Assembly: GCA_963823215.1 (NCBI GenBank)
Contig: CAWGKT010000012.1
Location: 930,001 to 994,000 of the forward strand
Direction of reading: 5' to 3'
Length of the DNA stretch: 64,000 nucleotides
Origin: CAIWHR01 sp963823215
GTDB lineage: Bacteria > Pseudomonadota > Gammaproteobacteria > Burkholderiales > Casimicrobiaceae
Shown: piece by piece, positions 54,116 to 62,691 of the stretch
Layout: each line of letters opens with the position of its first letter
Position numbering within the stretch: position 1 is the first letter of the stretch
Translations under genes and position numbers: made by a program
Notes under the pieces: model-generated
The model's input: only the letters and a program-made list of their open reading frames with translations
Database searches by the model: none
What the model was told of the DNA's origin: nothing

Positions 54116-54135
54116 TGGTGGCGAATCAGGGATTC
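54116..54135 (-). repeat. Partial copy of the tRNA-Met 3' end (candidate distal attachment site)
   Basis: Minus-strand GAATCCCTGATTCGCCACCA matches the 3' end of the tRNA-Met at 61600-61581 (GAGTCCCTGGTTCGCCACCA) at 18 of 20 bases, in the same orientation. No D-arm or anticodon arm precedes it. The bases from 54136 to 54421 hold no recognised gene. Confidence 0.55.
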
Positions 54136-54421
54136 CCGTTAACCTGTTGAATCCTCGGTCAAGTGCGTTGCCTGCCCATGGCGCGGGGATGCGCGCGCAG
54201 AATCTGCCTTCATTTTAGCAAGATCGCCTCCATAGAGCCACGCTCATAGCAGGGTCTCATCGCCGCAATGCCTTGATTTGATGGCTTGGCGGACGGCGGC
54301 GTGACGACCGTCGCCGGTCTATGCGAAACTCGATTTTATGCGTGCCGGCAAACGGCAAGCCTTTCTCAAGGCGAACCTGGCCGCACTCGGAACATTGTCA
54401 CCCGTCACCCTGGAGGTCGCC

Positions 54422-55921
54422 ATGTCCCTCTTGCACCCTTGGGAACTCGAGACACTCTTGCCCGCGGAATCGGCGTCGTTCCCCTCGCCCATCCCGACCC
54501 AGTTCGTGTCGAGCGACGAATTCCTGCCCGGCACGCAGACCGACAAGCAGCGGCAAGTGGAAGACCGGATCAAGCAGCTTGGGAGCGAGCTCGCTTCGCG
54601 GCAGGGAGTGTCGCGTCGCCGCTTCTTCAAGACGGCGTCCGGCATGGCGGCGGCGTTCGTCGCGATGAACGACGTGTACGGGCCACACTTCGGCGCGAGC
54701 CTCGCCGAGGCCGCGACCCCGGACCTCGCCAACGAGCGCGCGCGCGGGTTGTCCGGACAGTTCATCATGGACATGCACACGCATTTCCTGCGCGACGACA
54801 CCCGGCTGGAGGGCTTTGTCCGGGGCCGCGAGGCCGTCGGCAAGGCGGGCTGGAATCCTGCGCTCGCCGGCAAGACGCAGACGCTCGACGACCTCAAGTT
54901 CGCGAACTACTTCAAGGAAATATACTTCGACAGCGACACCAAGGTCGCCTTGATCTCGGGTTCGGGCTCCGAGGATCCGCGCGACTGGTTTCTCACCAAC
55001 GAAATGAAGGCGGACGCGCGGGCGAAGGTCAACCGGCTGACGGGCTCTAAGCGGATGTTCGCGCACGCGATCTTCATGCCCGGCATGGACGGCTGGCTCG
55101 ATGATGTCGATCGCATAATAGCGGTGCTGAAGCCGGATTCGTTCAAGGGCTACACGGTAGGCGACAACACCAACAAGCAACTGGCGCGGCATCCTTGGCG
55201 CCTCGACGACGAGAAGCTGCTCTATCCTTTCTACGAGAAGATCGCGAAGGCCGGCCTCGCCAATGTCTGCGTCCACAAGGGATTGTTTCCGCCCGAAACG
55301 AGCGCGCGCTATCCCAACCTGTTGCCGTACGCGGATGTGCGTGACGTGGGCAAGGCGGCGAAGGATTGGCCGCAGTTGAACTTCATCATCTATCATTCGG
55401 CGTTCCGCTATACGGGCGGGGCTTACCTCGTGGGCATGGAGCAGTTCGACACCACCGGGCGCATCGACTGGGTGAGCGATCTCGCGGAGATCCCCGCGAA
55501 GCACGGCGTGACCAACGTCTACGCCGACCTTGGTCAGATCTTTGCCCAGAGCACGGTGGCGGAGCCGCGGCTCTGCGCCGCGATGATGGGCATGCTGGTG
55601 CAAGGATTGGGCGCCGACCACGTGGTCTGGGGCACCGACGCCGTCTGGACCGGATCGCCGCAGTGGCAGATCGAGGCGCTGCGCCGGCTCGAGATTCCGG
55701 AAGCGATGCAGAAGAAGCACGGCTATGCCCCGCTCGGTCCCGCCGATGGCCCGGTCAAGCGCGCGATCTTCGGCGAGAACTCGGCCCGGCTCTACCGGTA
55801 CGACCAGCGGGCCTCGCTCGCCACCGATCGCATCGCGCTCGCGCAGGCCACCTATGTGCGCGAAGGACCGGGTCGCACGAACCTGCGCTACGGCTACGTG
55901 CAGCGAGGCTCGGTCGGCTGA
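54422..55921 (+). CDS. Amidohydrolase-family metalloenzyme with internal twin-arginine-like motif
   Basis: The 499-residue protein starts at ATG 54422 with GGAGG upstream (ATG 54338 is in frame but lacks such a site). Residues 60-75 contain SRRRFFKTASGMAAAFVAMN, a Tat-type motif unusually far from the N-terminus. The metal site begins MDMHTHFLRDD (HxH), with later NFIIYHSAFRYTGG and VVWGTDAVWTG (metal Asp), the layout of amidohydrolase_2 enzymes such as decarboxylases and lactonases. Substrate unknown. It is the first gene inside the putative island. Confidence 0.78.
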   Translation: MSLLHPWELETLLPAESASFPSPIPTQFVSSDEFLPGTQTDKQRQVEDRIKQLGSELASRQGVSRRRFFKTASGMAAAFVAMNDVYGPHFGASLAEAATPDLANERARGLSGQFIMDMHTHFLRDDTRLEGFVRGREAVGKAGWNPALAGKTQTLDDLKFANYFKEIYFDSDTKVALISGSGSEDPRDWFLTNEMKADARAKVNRLTGSKRMFAHAIFMPGMDGWLDDVDRIIAVLKPDSFKGYTVGDNTNKQLARHPWRLDDEKLLYPFYEKIAKAGLANVCVHKGLFPPETSARYPNLLPYADVRDVGKAAKDWPQLNFIIYHSAFRYTGGAYLVGMEQFDTTGRIDWVSDLAEIPAKHGVTNVYADLGQIFAQSTVAEPRLCAAMMGMLVQGLGADHVVWGTDAVWTGSPQWQIEALRRLEIPEAMQKKHGYAPLGPADGPVKRAIFGENSARLYRYDQRASLATDRIALAQATYVREGPGRTNLRYGYVQRGSVG

Positions 55922-55957
55922 ACCCGCATCGCCCGCCAGAACGCGACGGTTTCCGCG

Positions 55958-56545
55958 TCAGAACGACCGCGGCAGACCCAGGACGTGTTCCGCCACATAA
56001 GCGAGAATCATGTCGGTCGATACGGGCGCTATCTGGTACAGGCGCGTTTCGCGGAACTTGCGTTCGACGTCAATTCGCTGGCAATACCGAACCCACCGTG
56101 GAACTGGAAGCATGTTTCACCGCCGTCGTCGTCCTCAGGCTTGTCGTGTCGGTGTCGGTGCCGGTGGTGGGCTTAGTCACTCCCATCGATTGCAGGCGTG
56201 GCTCCCCGCTCGCGATCTTCGGCAGATATTCGGCCTTCTGGGCCTGGGAGCCATGGCGCAGGAGAGTGCCCGTGTTGTACATCTGGCCATGGTATGCGCC
56301 GGCGTTGCCGCCCGCTCGATTGATTTCCTCCATGATCACGGAAGCCTCGGTCAACCCGAGGCCGGAGCCGCCGTACGCCTGCGGAATCAAGGCGGCGAGC
56401 CACCCGGCCTTCGTCAGTGCGTCGACGAAAGCGTCGGGATATCCGCGCACTTCATCGATGCCGCGGAAATACTCCGGGGGAACTGCGCGCACAGATCGCG
56501 GATGGCATCCCGCAGTTCCCGGCATGGGTAGGGGACACTGGTCAT
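55958..56545 (-). pseudogene. Acyl-CoA dehydrogenase with central deletion and frameshifts
   Basis: From ATG 56545 the start MTSVPYPCRELRDAIRDLCA shifts frame at a C-run near 56478, then PEYFRGIDEVRGYPDAFVDA through GGSGLGLTEASVIMEEINRA to MGVTKPTTGTDT, the N-terminal half of an acyl-CoA dehydrogenase. About 200 codons are missing; the sequence resumes with CFQFHGGFGIASE, shifts again, and ends with DVERKFRETRLYQIAPVSTD to a TGA at 55958. The flavin and substrate sites are therefore lost. Confidence 0.8.
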
Positions 56546-56584
56546 TGCCGTCGTCTTCTCCGCGTCGGATGAGGACGGATTCGC

Positions 56585-57442
56585 TCAGGCCAGCTTCGCC
56601 GTCGCATCCATCGCCACCTCGTGCCGGGGTGTTTCGGCCCAGAGGTGGATGGTCTTTGGATGGTCGCCCGCCTTGCCGCACACCGGAAATGGGGCGCTGT
56701 CGAAAAGCGGCCGGGCTGCGCGATAGGAAAAATGCGTCACGGTTGCGCGGGGCAGATGGCGGCGCAGCAGATCTACCAGGAGCGTGGCGATGAGCGGGCC
56801 ATGCACCACCAGACCGGGATATCCTTCGACGCCGGTTGCGTACGGCCGATCGTAATGAATGCGATGGCTGTTGAGCGTCAATGCGGAGTAGCGGAAGAGC
56901 AGCACGGGATCGGGATCGATCATGCGCATCCAGGTCGGTTCACCCGGAGTTGCGCTGGGCGGGGGTGCGGCATTGCCGGGCCCGGGATTCCCGCGATACA
57001 CGATGTCGTGCTCCTCCGTCATCGCGACGAGATTGTTGGCGCTGATTTCGTGCCGCACCGTGACGAAGACCAGCGGCCCGGTTCGGCCTGACTTCACGGT
57101 CACGTCTTGTATGCGCGAGATCCGCGCAATCGCTTCCCCAACCCGGATCGGACGTCGGAATTCCATGCGACCGCCGCCCCACATGCGGCGTGGCAGCGAA
57201 ACCGGTGGCAGGAATTCGCCACGGGCGGGATGACCGTCCGGACCCGCCGAAGACAAGGGGTGGATGGGCAGAAAGTAGAGCCAATGCCACAGCGACGGCA
57301 ATGGATCCCCGGGAACGGGAGGCGATTCGTCGCGATCGAGCGTCGCGGCGAGTGCGGCGATCGGCGTAGGCGTAACGACATCGCGCTGCGACGTGCTACG
57401 GCCGATCCATCGTCGAAAGTCCTCGATGCTAGCGGCGTCCAT
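56585..57442 (-). CDS. MaoC/HTD2-type hydratase (FAS1-like dehydratase domain)
   Basis: A 285-residue protein of two hot-dog modules. The first includes SLWHWLYFLPIHPLSSAGPD and RMWGGGRMEFRRPIRVGEAI; the second has the hydratase signature FRYSALTLNSHRIHYDRPYA and PGLVVHGPLIATLLVDLLRR. Related proteins hydrate mesaconyl- or 3-methylfumaryl-CoA and similar acyl-CoA esters. The acyl-CoA dehydrogenase remnant just downstream, and the IlvD-like dehydratase upstream on the same strand, suggest it was part of an acid-degradation operon. Confidence 0.8.
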   Translation of the reverse strand: MDAASIEDFRRWIGRSTSQRDVVTPTPIAALAATLDRDESPPVPGDPLPSLWHWLYFLPIHPLSSAGPDGHPARGEFLPPVSLPRRMWGGGRMEFRRPIRVGEAIARISRIQDVTVKSGRTGPLVFVTVRHEISANNLVAMTEEHDIVYRGNPGPGNAAPPPSATPGEPTWMRMIDPDPVLLFRYSALTLNSHRIHYDRPYATGVEGYPGLVVHGPLIATLLVDLLRRHLPRATVTHFSYRAARPLFDSAPFPVCGKAGDHPKTIHLWAETPRHEVAMDATAKLA

Positions 57443-57509
57443 CAGCGCTTGGACCGTTTTCGCAATGGCGCTGATCCCGTTGGCATTGGCTTGGGGTGAC
57501 GATTCCGTC

Positions 57510-59318
57510 TCAGTGATTGTCCCTTGGCGTGCCCTTGCTCGTCGAAATCCGCTGATACTTGACCGCAGGCTTCAGCACCATGCCGCGCGAAAGCTCATCC
57601 ACCATGCCGCGCTGAATCTCCTGCCAGGGAGTCTGGCTGTCGGGAATCCTGAAGCCGCCCTCTTTCGCCAGCGCCTTCTGGCGACGGTCGTACTCTGCCT
57701 TGCTGATCAGGATATTGGCGGTGCGCTTGTTCAGGTCGATGCGAATCCGGTCACCGGTCTGCAGGATCGCCAAGCCGCCGCCGGTTGCCGCTTCCGGGGA
57801 TGCGTTGAGGATTGAAGGGGAGCCCGACGTACCCGACTGCCGTCCGTCGCCGATGCACGGCAATTCGGTGACGCCGCGCTTGATCAGACCCGCGGGCGGT
57901 TGCATGTTCACCACTTCGGCGGCGCCGGGGTAGCCAACCGGGCCGGTCCCGCGCACGAACAGTAGGCACGTGTCGTCGATCTTGAGCTTCGGATCATCGA
58001 TGCGGTGGTGGTAGTCCTCCGGCCCCTCGAACACGATCGCCCTGCCCTCGAAGGCGTTGGGGTCCTCCGGATTGGAGAGGTAACGCTTGCGGAAGGCGTT
58101 CGAGATCACGCTGGTCTTCATGATCGCGCTGTCGAACAGATTGCCCTTGAGGTTCAGGAACCCGGCTTGCTTCTTCATCGGCTTGCCGTATGGCCAGATC
58201 ACCTTCGCGTCTTCGACCGCCGCCTTCCTGCAGTTCTCGTACAGCGTCTTGCCGTTGACGGTGATCGTGTTCTTGCGGATCTTCCCGGCCTTGATCAGTT
58301 CGCCGACCACCGCCGGCACGCCGCCCGCGCGATGATACTCCTCGCCCAGATATTCGCCGGCCGGCTGGAGGTTTACCAGCAACGGAATGTCGTAGCCGAT
58401 CTTCTCCCAGTCGTCGTTGTCGAGCTTCACGCCGATGTGCCGCGCGATGGCGTTGAAGTGTATGGGCGCGTTGGTCGAGCCGCCGATCGCCGAATTGACG
58501 ACGATGACGTTCTCGAATGCCTCACGCGTCATGATTTTCGATGGGCGCAGGTCTTCCCACACCATCTCGACGATGCGCTTGCCGGATTCGTAGGCGTTCA
58601 CGGCGCGATCCTTGTGTGGCCCCGGGATGGCGGCGCTGCCGGGCAACGACATGCCGAGCGCCTCGGCGAGCGAGTTCATGGTCGACGCCGTGCCCATCGT
58701 GTTGCAATGTCCGACCGACGGCGCCGACGACGCGACGAGCTCGATGAATTCCTCGTCGTCGATCTCGCCGGCCGCCAGGAGTTCACGCGCCTTCCACACG
58801 ATCGTCCCCGAGCCGGTGCGCTCACCCCGGAACCAGCCGTTCAGCATCGGCCCGCCGGATAGCACGATGGCCGGAATGTCGACGGTGGCCGCCGCCATCA
58901 GTTGCGCCGGCGTGGTCTTGTCGCAGCCGGTCGTAAGCACCACGCCGTCGATGAAGTAGCCGTAAAGCGTTTCCACCAGTCCGAGGTAGCAGAGGTTGCG
59001 ATCGAGCGCAGCGGTCGGACGCTTGCCGGTTTCCTGGATCGGGTGCACGGGAAACTCGAACGCAATGCCCCCGGCCTCGCGAATTCCCTCCCGCACGCGG
59101 TGGGCAAGCTCGAGATGATGGCGGTTGCAAGGAGAGAGGTCCGACCCCGATTGGGCGATGCCGATGATCGGCTTGCCGGCCTGCAGCTCCTCGCGCTTCA
59201 GCCCGAAGTTCATGTAGCGTTCGAGGTACAGCGCCGTCATGTTCGGATTCGCCGGATTCGCGAACCACTGGCGGGAACGGAGTTTCGAAGGGTCCATCTT
59301 GATGGGTTGCCTTGACAC
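57510..59318 (-). CDS. IlvD/Edd-family dehydratase, probably for a sugar acid
   Basis: A 602-residue iron-sulfur dehydratase. Conserved parts: IIGIAQSGSDLSPCNRHHLE, VVLTTGCDKTTPAQLMAAAT (cluster Cys), GHCNTMGTASTMNSLAEALG (cluster Cys), NSAIGGSTNAPIHFNAIARH and DGRQSGTSGSPSILNASPEA. The pattern AQSGSDLSPCNRHH is more like pentonate (arabonate or xylonate) dehydratases than like biosynthetic IlvD, so a catabolic sugar-acid role is favoured. GTG 59318 has AGGAG ten bases upstream; ATG 59297 is also possible. Confidence 0.82.
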   Translation of the reverse strand: MSRQPIKMDPSKLRSRQWFANPANPNMTALYLERYMNFGLKREELQAGKPIIGIAQSGSDLSPCNRHHLELAHRVREGIREAGGIAFEFPVHPIQETGKRPTAALDRNLCYLGLVETLYGYFIDGVVLTTGCDKTTPAQLMAAATVDIPAIVLSGGPMLNGWFRGERTGSGTIVWKARELLAAGEIDDEEFIELVASSAPSVGHCNTMGTASTMNSLAEALGMSLPGSAAIPGPHKDRAVNAYESGKRIVEMVWEDLRPSKIMTREAFENVIVVNSAIGGSTNAPIHFNAIARHIGVKLDNDDWEKIGYDIPLLVNLQPAGEYLGEEYHRAGGVPAVVGELIKAGKIRKNTITVNGKTLYENCRKAAVEDAKVIWPYGKPMKKQAGFLNLKGNLFDSAIMKTSVISNAFRKRYLSNPEDPNAFEGRAIVFEGPEDYHHRIDDPKLKIDDTCLLFVRGTGPVGYPGAAEVVNMQPPAGLIKRGVTELPCIGDGRQSGTSGSPSILNASPEAATGGGLAILQTGDRIRIDLNKRTANILISKAEYDRRQKALAKEGGFRIPDSQTPWQEIQRGMVDELSRGMVLKPAVKYQRISTSKGTPRDNH

Positions 59319-59345
59319 GGTCGGAATTCTCCTTGGGGGGTCGTT

Positions 59346-59720
59346 TCACTCTGGCGGCCGATCTTTCGCCAATAGCTTTTTGAGATCGGCAAAGGGCGCG
59401 AAGGTCGAGGCGCCGGGGTTGACGCCGGACGCGTCGCGCCCGCTGGTCGCTTCCAACTGCCGCTGATGCTCGTTGTCGTGGCAGTAAAGGCACAACAACT
59501 CCCAGTTGCTGCCGTCGGTCGGATTGTTGTCGTGATTGTGGTCCCGATGGTGAACGGTCAATTCGCGAACATTCGCGCGCGTGAACTCGCGGGCACAGCG
59601 CCCGCAGATCCAAGGGTAGATCTTCAGCGCCTGTTCCCGATAGCCGCGGTCACGCGTCTCGGCGGTGCGACGGGCGTCGGCCACGATACGGTCCAGTTTC
59701 CGCGGGTCACCCATGCTCAT
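59346..59720 (-). CDS. yajD: YajD-like HNH nuclease
   Basis: A 124-residue protein (ATG 59720; another Met lies at 59714). The YajD-type zinc/HNH core is complete: WICGRCAREFTRANVRELTV, HHRDHNHDNNPTDGSNWELL, then CLYCHDNEHQRQLE, and a C-terminal FAPFADLKKLLAKD. The CxxC pairs bind zinc and HHRDH/HNH provide the nuclease site. In E. coli YajD is a stand-alone HNH protein of unclear role. It lies 27 bp upstream of the dehydratase gene on the same strand. Confidence 0.85.
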   Translation of the reverse strand: MSMGDPRKLDRIVADARRTAETRDRGYREQALKIYPWICGRCAREFTRANVRELTVHHRDHNHDNNPTDGSNWELLCLYCHDNEHQRQLEATSGRDASGVNPGASTFAPFADLKKLLAKDRPPE

Positions 59721-59733
59721 CGTCTCTCGACGC

Positions 59734-59998
59734 TCAACCCTTGAGGCCACTCATCACGACGGCCTGGACCACCCAGCGCTGCAGCGTGATGCACATTTGG
59801 AGGATGGGCAGGATGCTGATCACCGCGGCGGCGTTCAGGAGGTTGTACTCGATGAAGTACACATTGGTGAAATTCATGAGGCCTATGGGGACCACCTTCA
59901 TCGGGGGGCTGCTGATCACCACCGTCGGCCAGAAGAACTCGTTCCAGCTCCACATGAACTTGATGAACTGAAGGATAGGCGTTTCAATCGTGCGCCCC
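59734..59998 (-). pseudogene. C-terminal fragment of a sugar ABC permease (MalG/UgpE type)
   Basis: Only the last 90 or so residues are present: FMWSWNEFFWPTVVISSPPM, VPIGLMNFTNVYFIEYNLLN, AAAVISILPILQMCITLQRW and VVQAVVMSGLKG. The EAA loop and the first four helices are gone; homology ends near 59998. Its loss leaves an importer fragment next to the sugar-acid dehydratase, so the region was probably once a larger uptake and catabolism operon cut by rearrangement. Confidence 0.75.
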
Positions 59999-60038
59999 TG
60001 ATTGTGTTGGGGTCAGTGGGGTGGGTCAAGCGTTGATT

Positions 60039-60200
60039 TTAGGTGGCCACGGCAGTTCGGCGCGCTTGTCGTTGTACTTTGGCGCGGGCGCTCACGCCAA
60101 GGCGGCCGCGGGCGGGCGTGATGCGGGGTTGTGCCATCGGCTCACCGAGGTGGGCGAGGATGTCGCAGCGGAGGTGGCGGAGGAACTCGCGCTCCACGGA
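60039..60200 (-). pseudogene. Second C-terminal remnant of an IS91-type transposase
   Basis: The minus strand reads REFLRHLRCDILAHLGEPMA then QPRITPARGRLGVSARAKVQ to a stop at 60039. The DILAHLGEP...ITPARG core parallels DILVHLGAP...IAPARG of the remnant at 12.9-13.07 kb. No catalytic region is present. The rest of 59999-60293 shows no gene. Confidence 0.4.
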
Positions 60201-60293
60201 CGGCGGCACCGGCCCGTCGTCGTGGTGACCGTCGCGAGATTGGAACGAAACGCAACTGCCAAAAGGGCCGCGCCCCGTATTGCCCTTCCTGAG

Positions 60294-61557
60294 ACAAGGG
60301 TAACACTTCATTCCGGACACATAGGTAACACTTCCGGCATTTTGGGGAAACCAAGATGCCATGGCAGGAGTGTTACAAAATGGATGAAAGACTTCGATTT
60401 GTAGCCCGGTTGCTCGATGGCGAAAAGATGGCTGCGTTGTGCCGCGAGTTCGAGGTCTCGCGCAAGACCGGCTACAAGATCTTCCAACGATATAAAAACT
60501 GCGGACTCGAGGGGCTCACCGATCGCAGTCGACGACCGTACCGGCAAGCGAATCAGCTGCCGTTGCAAATCGAAAAGCTGATTGTTCGGCTCAAGCGCGA
60601 GCGACCGAGCTGGGGCGCGCCCAAGATTCGAGAGAAGCTGAGACGCCTTCACAGTGATATTCCGACTCCCGCTATCAGCACCGTGCACGCGGTGCTCGAT
60701 CGCCATGGACTGGTCTGCCATGGCCGCAAACGACGCTACAAGGCGCAGGGCACTACCCTCTCCAAGCCCCTTCAAGCTAACGATCTCTGGTGCGCCGATT
60801 ACAAAGGCGAGTTCATGCTCGCTGACAAACGTTATTGTTATCCGCTCACCATCACCGACTTTGCCAGTCGCTACTTACTGAGCTGTGAGGCGTTGTCGAC
60901 CACCCAGGAAATCTATGCCTTCAGCGTGTTCGAACGCGTCTTCAAAGAATTTGGTTTGCCGTCTGCCATCCGCACCGACAACGGCGTGCCCTTCGCCAGC
61001 CCGCACGCCCTGTTTGGCTTGAGTAAGCTCTCGGTATGGTGGCTGCGGCTCGGTATCGCGATCGAACGCATCAAACCCGGTCATCCCGAGCAGAATGGCC
61101 GCCACGAGCGCATGCACCTAACGTTGAAGAAAGAAGCCACGAAACCGGCGGCAGACAACTTCTTGCAGCAGCAGGCGAAGTTCGATGACTTCATCGAGTG
61201 TTTCAACCACCAGCGGCCGCACCAGGCGCTCAACATGAAATATCCCGCCGAGCTCTACCGCCGCTCACCCCGCCCCTACCGCGGAATCAGCGAGCTTCAG
61301 TACCCGTTCCACGATCGCACCATTACCATCACCCAATGCGGTCGCATCTGCGTCGGCCGCCGCAAGATCAATCTCAGCACCGTCTTCGCCGGCCAAAACG
61401 TCGGCATCAAGGAGGTTAGCGATAAAATCTGGCTGGTCACCTTTATGGAATACGACTTGGGCTTCTTCGATCACGAGACCGGTCGCCTGGCAAGCGCCGA
61501 CAACCCGTTCGCCGCGAAAGTGTTACCTATGTCTCCGGTATAAACCGTTACCCATGT
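60294..61557 (+). mobile_element. IS481-like insertion sequence (about 1.26 kb)
   Basis: A single transposase gene is bounded by inverted repeats of 43 bp (60294-60336 and 61515-61557) that match at about 36 positions; the inner core ACATAGGTAACACTT is perfect. The right repeat begins inside the end of the transposase gene. No clear target duplication was found. The right end lies 23 bases from the 3' end of tRNA-Met. Confidence 0.8.
60356..61543 (+). CDS. DDE/rve transposase, IS481-like
   Basis: A 395-residue integrase-core transposase. N-terminal helix-turn-helix: VARLLDGEKMAALCREFEVS and RKTGYKIFQRYKNCGLEGLT. The catalytic triad is visible as D in LWCADYKGEF, D in AIRTDNGVPFAS and E in PGHPEQNGRHERMH. 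The C-terminus has CFNHQRPHQALNMKYPAELY, typical of the family. Start at ATG 60356 or 60380. Length is complete, so it may still be active. Confidence 0.88.
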   Translation: MPWQECYKMDERLRFVARLLDGEKMAALCREFEVSRKTGYKIFQRYKNCGLEGLTDRSRRPYRQANQLPLQIEKLIVRLKRERPSWGAPKIREKLRRLHSDIPTPAISTVHAVLDRHGLVCHGRKRRYKAQGTTLSKPLQANDLWCADYKGEFMLADKRYCYPLTITDFASRYLLSCEALSTTQEIYAFSVFERVFKEFGLPSAIRTDNGVPFASPHALFGLSKLSVWWLRLGIAIERIKPGHPEQNGRHERMHLTLKKEATKPAADNFLQQQAKFDDFIECFNHQRPHQALNMKYPAELYRRSPRPYRGISELQYPFHDRTITITQCGRICVGRRKINLSTVFAGQNVGIKEVSDKIWLVTFMEYDLGFFDHETGRLASADNPFAAKVLPMSPV

Positions 61558-61580
61558 GACCGGAATAGACCAATGCATAT

Positions 61581-61600
61581 TGGTGGCGAACCAGGGACTC
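61581..61600 (-). repeat. tRNA-Met 3' end acting as candidate proximal attachment site
   Basis: The last 20 bases of the tRNA gene are repeated at 54116-54135 in the same orientation with two mismatches. This is the expected arrangement when an element integrates at a tRNA 3' end and restores the tRNA. Confidence 0.5.
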
Positions 61601-61657
61601 GAACCCCGGACCAAAGGATTATGATTCCTCTGCTCTAACCAGCTGAGCTAGTTCGCC
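61581..61657 (-). tRNA. tRNA-Met (anticodon CAT), 3' CCA encoded
   Basis: The minus strand folds into a complete cloverleaf of 77 bases: acceptor GGCGAAC with GTTCGCC, D-arm AGCTCAGCTGGTTAGAGC, anticodon arm with loop ATCATAA, T-arm with GGTTCGAGTCC, then CCA. The 5' end lacks the C1 mismatch of initiator tRNA, so it is an elongator Met or, less likely, the Ile2 (lysidine) type. Its 3' end points toward the putative island. Confidence 0.93.
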
Positions 61658-61786
61658 AAGGGGCGCAATTATAGGCGATCCGGCCTTCGCGGGTCAAAAC
61701 TGAAGGCTCGGGCAGGGGTTCGCCGTTGGCGCGAAACCGTGCCCGGACTCCATGTCCACCGGTCCTTTTCTCGCCTTCGCCGCGCC

Positions 61787-62557
61787 ATGCTCGCACTGCT
61801 TCCGGATGCCCCGTGGTACGTCCTGGCCGGGGTCCCGCTCGTCATCATCGCCGCGTACACCGTTTTCGGCGCGACGGGATTCGGCTCGTCCCTCATTTCC
61901 GTGCCCGCACTTGCGCATTTCTTTCCATTGACTTTCGTGGTGCCGCTCGTCACCGCGCTCGACGTTGCCGCGGTGGCCAACGCCGGCAGAAGGCAATGGC
62001 GGCAGGCGGATTTTGGGGAGTTCCTGCGGCTCCTGCCGGCGATGCTGGCCGGGATCGCGGTCGGCGCAACGCTGCTCGTCAACCTGCCGCGCGGGCCGGC
62101 GCTGTTGCTGCTTGGCCTCTTCGTCGGTGTTTACGGCGCCTATCTTCTCGGCGGCCAGCGGGAATGGAAGGTGCTGCATCCGCGCTGGGCGTGGCCGCTT
62201 GGTTTTGCCGGTGGAGTTTTCAGCGTGCTCTTCGGCACCGGCGGCCCGATCTTCATGATCTTCCTGGCCGCGCGGATCCACGACAAGTCGAGGCTCCGCG
62301 CGACGTCGTCGATCGTCGTGATGGTGAGCGTGTCGATCCGCGCGGCCGTGTTCGTCGCGACGGGCTTGCTGGCCCACGCGCAGATACTCGTATTCGCGGG
62401 ACTGCTGGTGCCGGCGATGCTGGCCGGATATTTCTTGGGCAACCGGCTGCACCACGCGTTGTCTCGCGGAAGGGTGATCCACTTGATTGCGGCGCTGTTG
62501 GTCGCCAACGGCACGTTGCTCGTGGTGCGTGCGCTTGCGCTGCTGCGGGGAGCGTAA
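61787..62557 (+). CDS. TauE/SafE-family membrane transporter
   Basis: A 256-residue inner-membrane protein with about eight helices. Each half carries the family glycine-rich element: TVFGATGFGSSLISVPALAH and FAGGVFSVLFGTGGPIFMIF. The family exports sulfite, sulfoacetate or related organosulfonates. ATG 61787 is taken; GTG 61739 is in frame but adds a basic stretch before the first helix. It starts 130 bp after the tRNA gene on the other strand. Confidence 0.83.
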   Translation: MLALLPDAPWYVLAGVPLVIIAAYTVFGATGFGSSLISVPALAHFFPLTFVVPLVTALDVAAVANAGRRQWRQADFGEFLRLLPAMLAGIAVGATLLVNLPRGPALLLLGLFVGVYGAYLLGGQREWKVLHPRWAWPLGFAGGVFSVLFGTGGPIFMIFLAARIHDKSRLRATSSIVVMVSVSIRAAVFVATGLLAHAQILVFAGLLVPAMLAGYFLGNRLHHALSRGRVIHLIAALLVANGTLLVVRALALLRGA

Positions 62558-62691
62558 GCGGGCAGCTGGCGGGAATGCGGGTGCCCGCCGCGCCTGCGCG
62601 CCGGCCAATCAGATGCCGATGGCCCCCAAGCTTGTCCTGGACAAGCGATAATAGCGAACAACAGGGACCTGCCTGTCACCCGTCAACGAAT

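Noticed and set aside
54116..54220. Complete second tRNA or tmRNA gene at 54.1-54.2 kb
   Set aside because: Only the last 20 bases match a tRNA. The preceding bases form neither a T-arm with a 7-base loop nor an anticodon arm, and no tmRNA landmarks are seen.
54398..55720. 440-codon minus-strand frame opposite the amidohydrolase
   Set aside because: No start context or domain; the plus strand encodes a convincing metalloenzyme.
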